5,247 nt of DNA. Origin: an uncultured Nitrospira sp. Its GTDB lineage: Bacteria > Nitrospirota > Nitrospiria > Nitrospirales > UBA8639. The stretch lies in assembly GCA_902500695.1 (NCBI GenBank), contig CABVRQ010000042.1, positions 28,819 to 34,065 on the forward strand, in the 5' to 3' direction. The notes under the pieces are model-generated. The model had not been told where the DNA came from. It searched no databases and saw nothing but the letters and a program-made list of their open reading frames with translations. Numbering within the stretch: position 1 is the stretch's first letter; every line of letters begins with the position of its first letter. A program made the translations under genes and the position numbers. This document shows, piece after piece, positions 5,167 through 5,247 of this stretch.

Positions 5167-5208
5167 TTTCCTGAGACCTGGTCTGAGTGTGCCTAAGGGT
5201 TCAGGAAA
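5167..5208. repeat. Long imperfect inverted repeat
   Basis: TTTCCTGA (5167-5174) and TCAGGAAA (5201-5208) are perfect 8-bp arms. Allowing one bulged G, the next ACC pairs with GGT, extending the stem to 11 bp. The loop includes the small dyad AGACC-T-GGTCT. It lies 38 bp from the REP-like hairpin, and both may belong to one repeat element that runs past the window edge. Confidence 0.4.
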
Positions 5209-5247
5209 CATGGGCTCCAGGGCATCTTGTGAACCTTTCGTAAATCG

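Larger units (their letters stand above)
4909..5247. other. Non-coding right flank
   Basis: No credible gene is seen up to the window end. The interval holds the possible promoter at 4933-4961, a TCATCCTGAGC-type repeat hairpin at 5107-5129, and a second stem at 5167-5208. Nothing recognisable lies in between. Confidence 0.45.

Noticed and set aside
1..5247. CRISPR array, tRNA or rRNA genes, insertion sequence
   Set aside because: No regularly spaced repeats, no tRNA cloverleaf or rRNA signature, and no transposase frame or terminal inverted repeats were seen.

Overview
The window is bacterial chromosomal DNA of roughly balanced base composition, with AT-rich gaps. No ribosomal RNA, tRNA or other taxonomic marker is present. 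The mix of genes and a TCATCCTGAGC-type palindromic repeat near the right end would suit an environmental lineage such as Nitrospirota. That is a weak guess.

Left part (1-1352). The tail of an unidentified plus-strand gene ends at 67. A well-supported gene follows, encoding a peptidoglycan-binding domain fused to a CHAP/NlpC-like cysteine hydrolase domain, with no signal peptide (216-1010, +). It converges on a small minus-strand gene of unknown function (1104-1352). That small gene has a strong ribosome binding site and a perfect 17-bp inverted repeat just upstream.

Middle (1353-3067). About 460 bp of non-coding DNA precedes an intact endonuclease/exonuclease/phosphatase-family gene (1817-2569, -). 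Its upstream region, about 500 bp, is AT-rich and non-coding. It carries two perfect DnaA-box 9-mers in opposite orientation and several palindromes.

Right part (3068-5247). Everything here reads on the minus strand. In transcription order there is an overlapping DUF2442-DUF4160 gene pair (4908-4371), then a short CDF-type cation transporter lacking the usual cytoplasmic C-terminal domain (4293-3667). Directly after the transporter stop codon comes the decayed C-terminal half of an acetate kinase gene (3666-3068), with two in-frame stops and a frameshift. The missing 5' half of that gene and the abrupt boundary suggest that the transporter, perhaps with the DUF pair, arrived by recombination into ackA, or that a deletion joined the two. 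The last 150 bp hold hairpin-forming, repeat-like DNA.

I see no complete novel system. The points most worth a second look are the ackA scar beside the transporter, the DUF2442-DUF4160 pair next to it, the paired DnaA boxes, and the leaderless cell-wall hydrolase.
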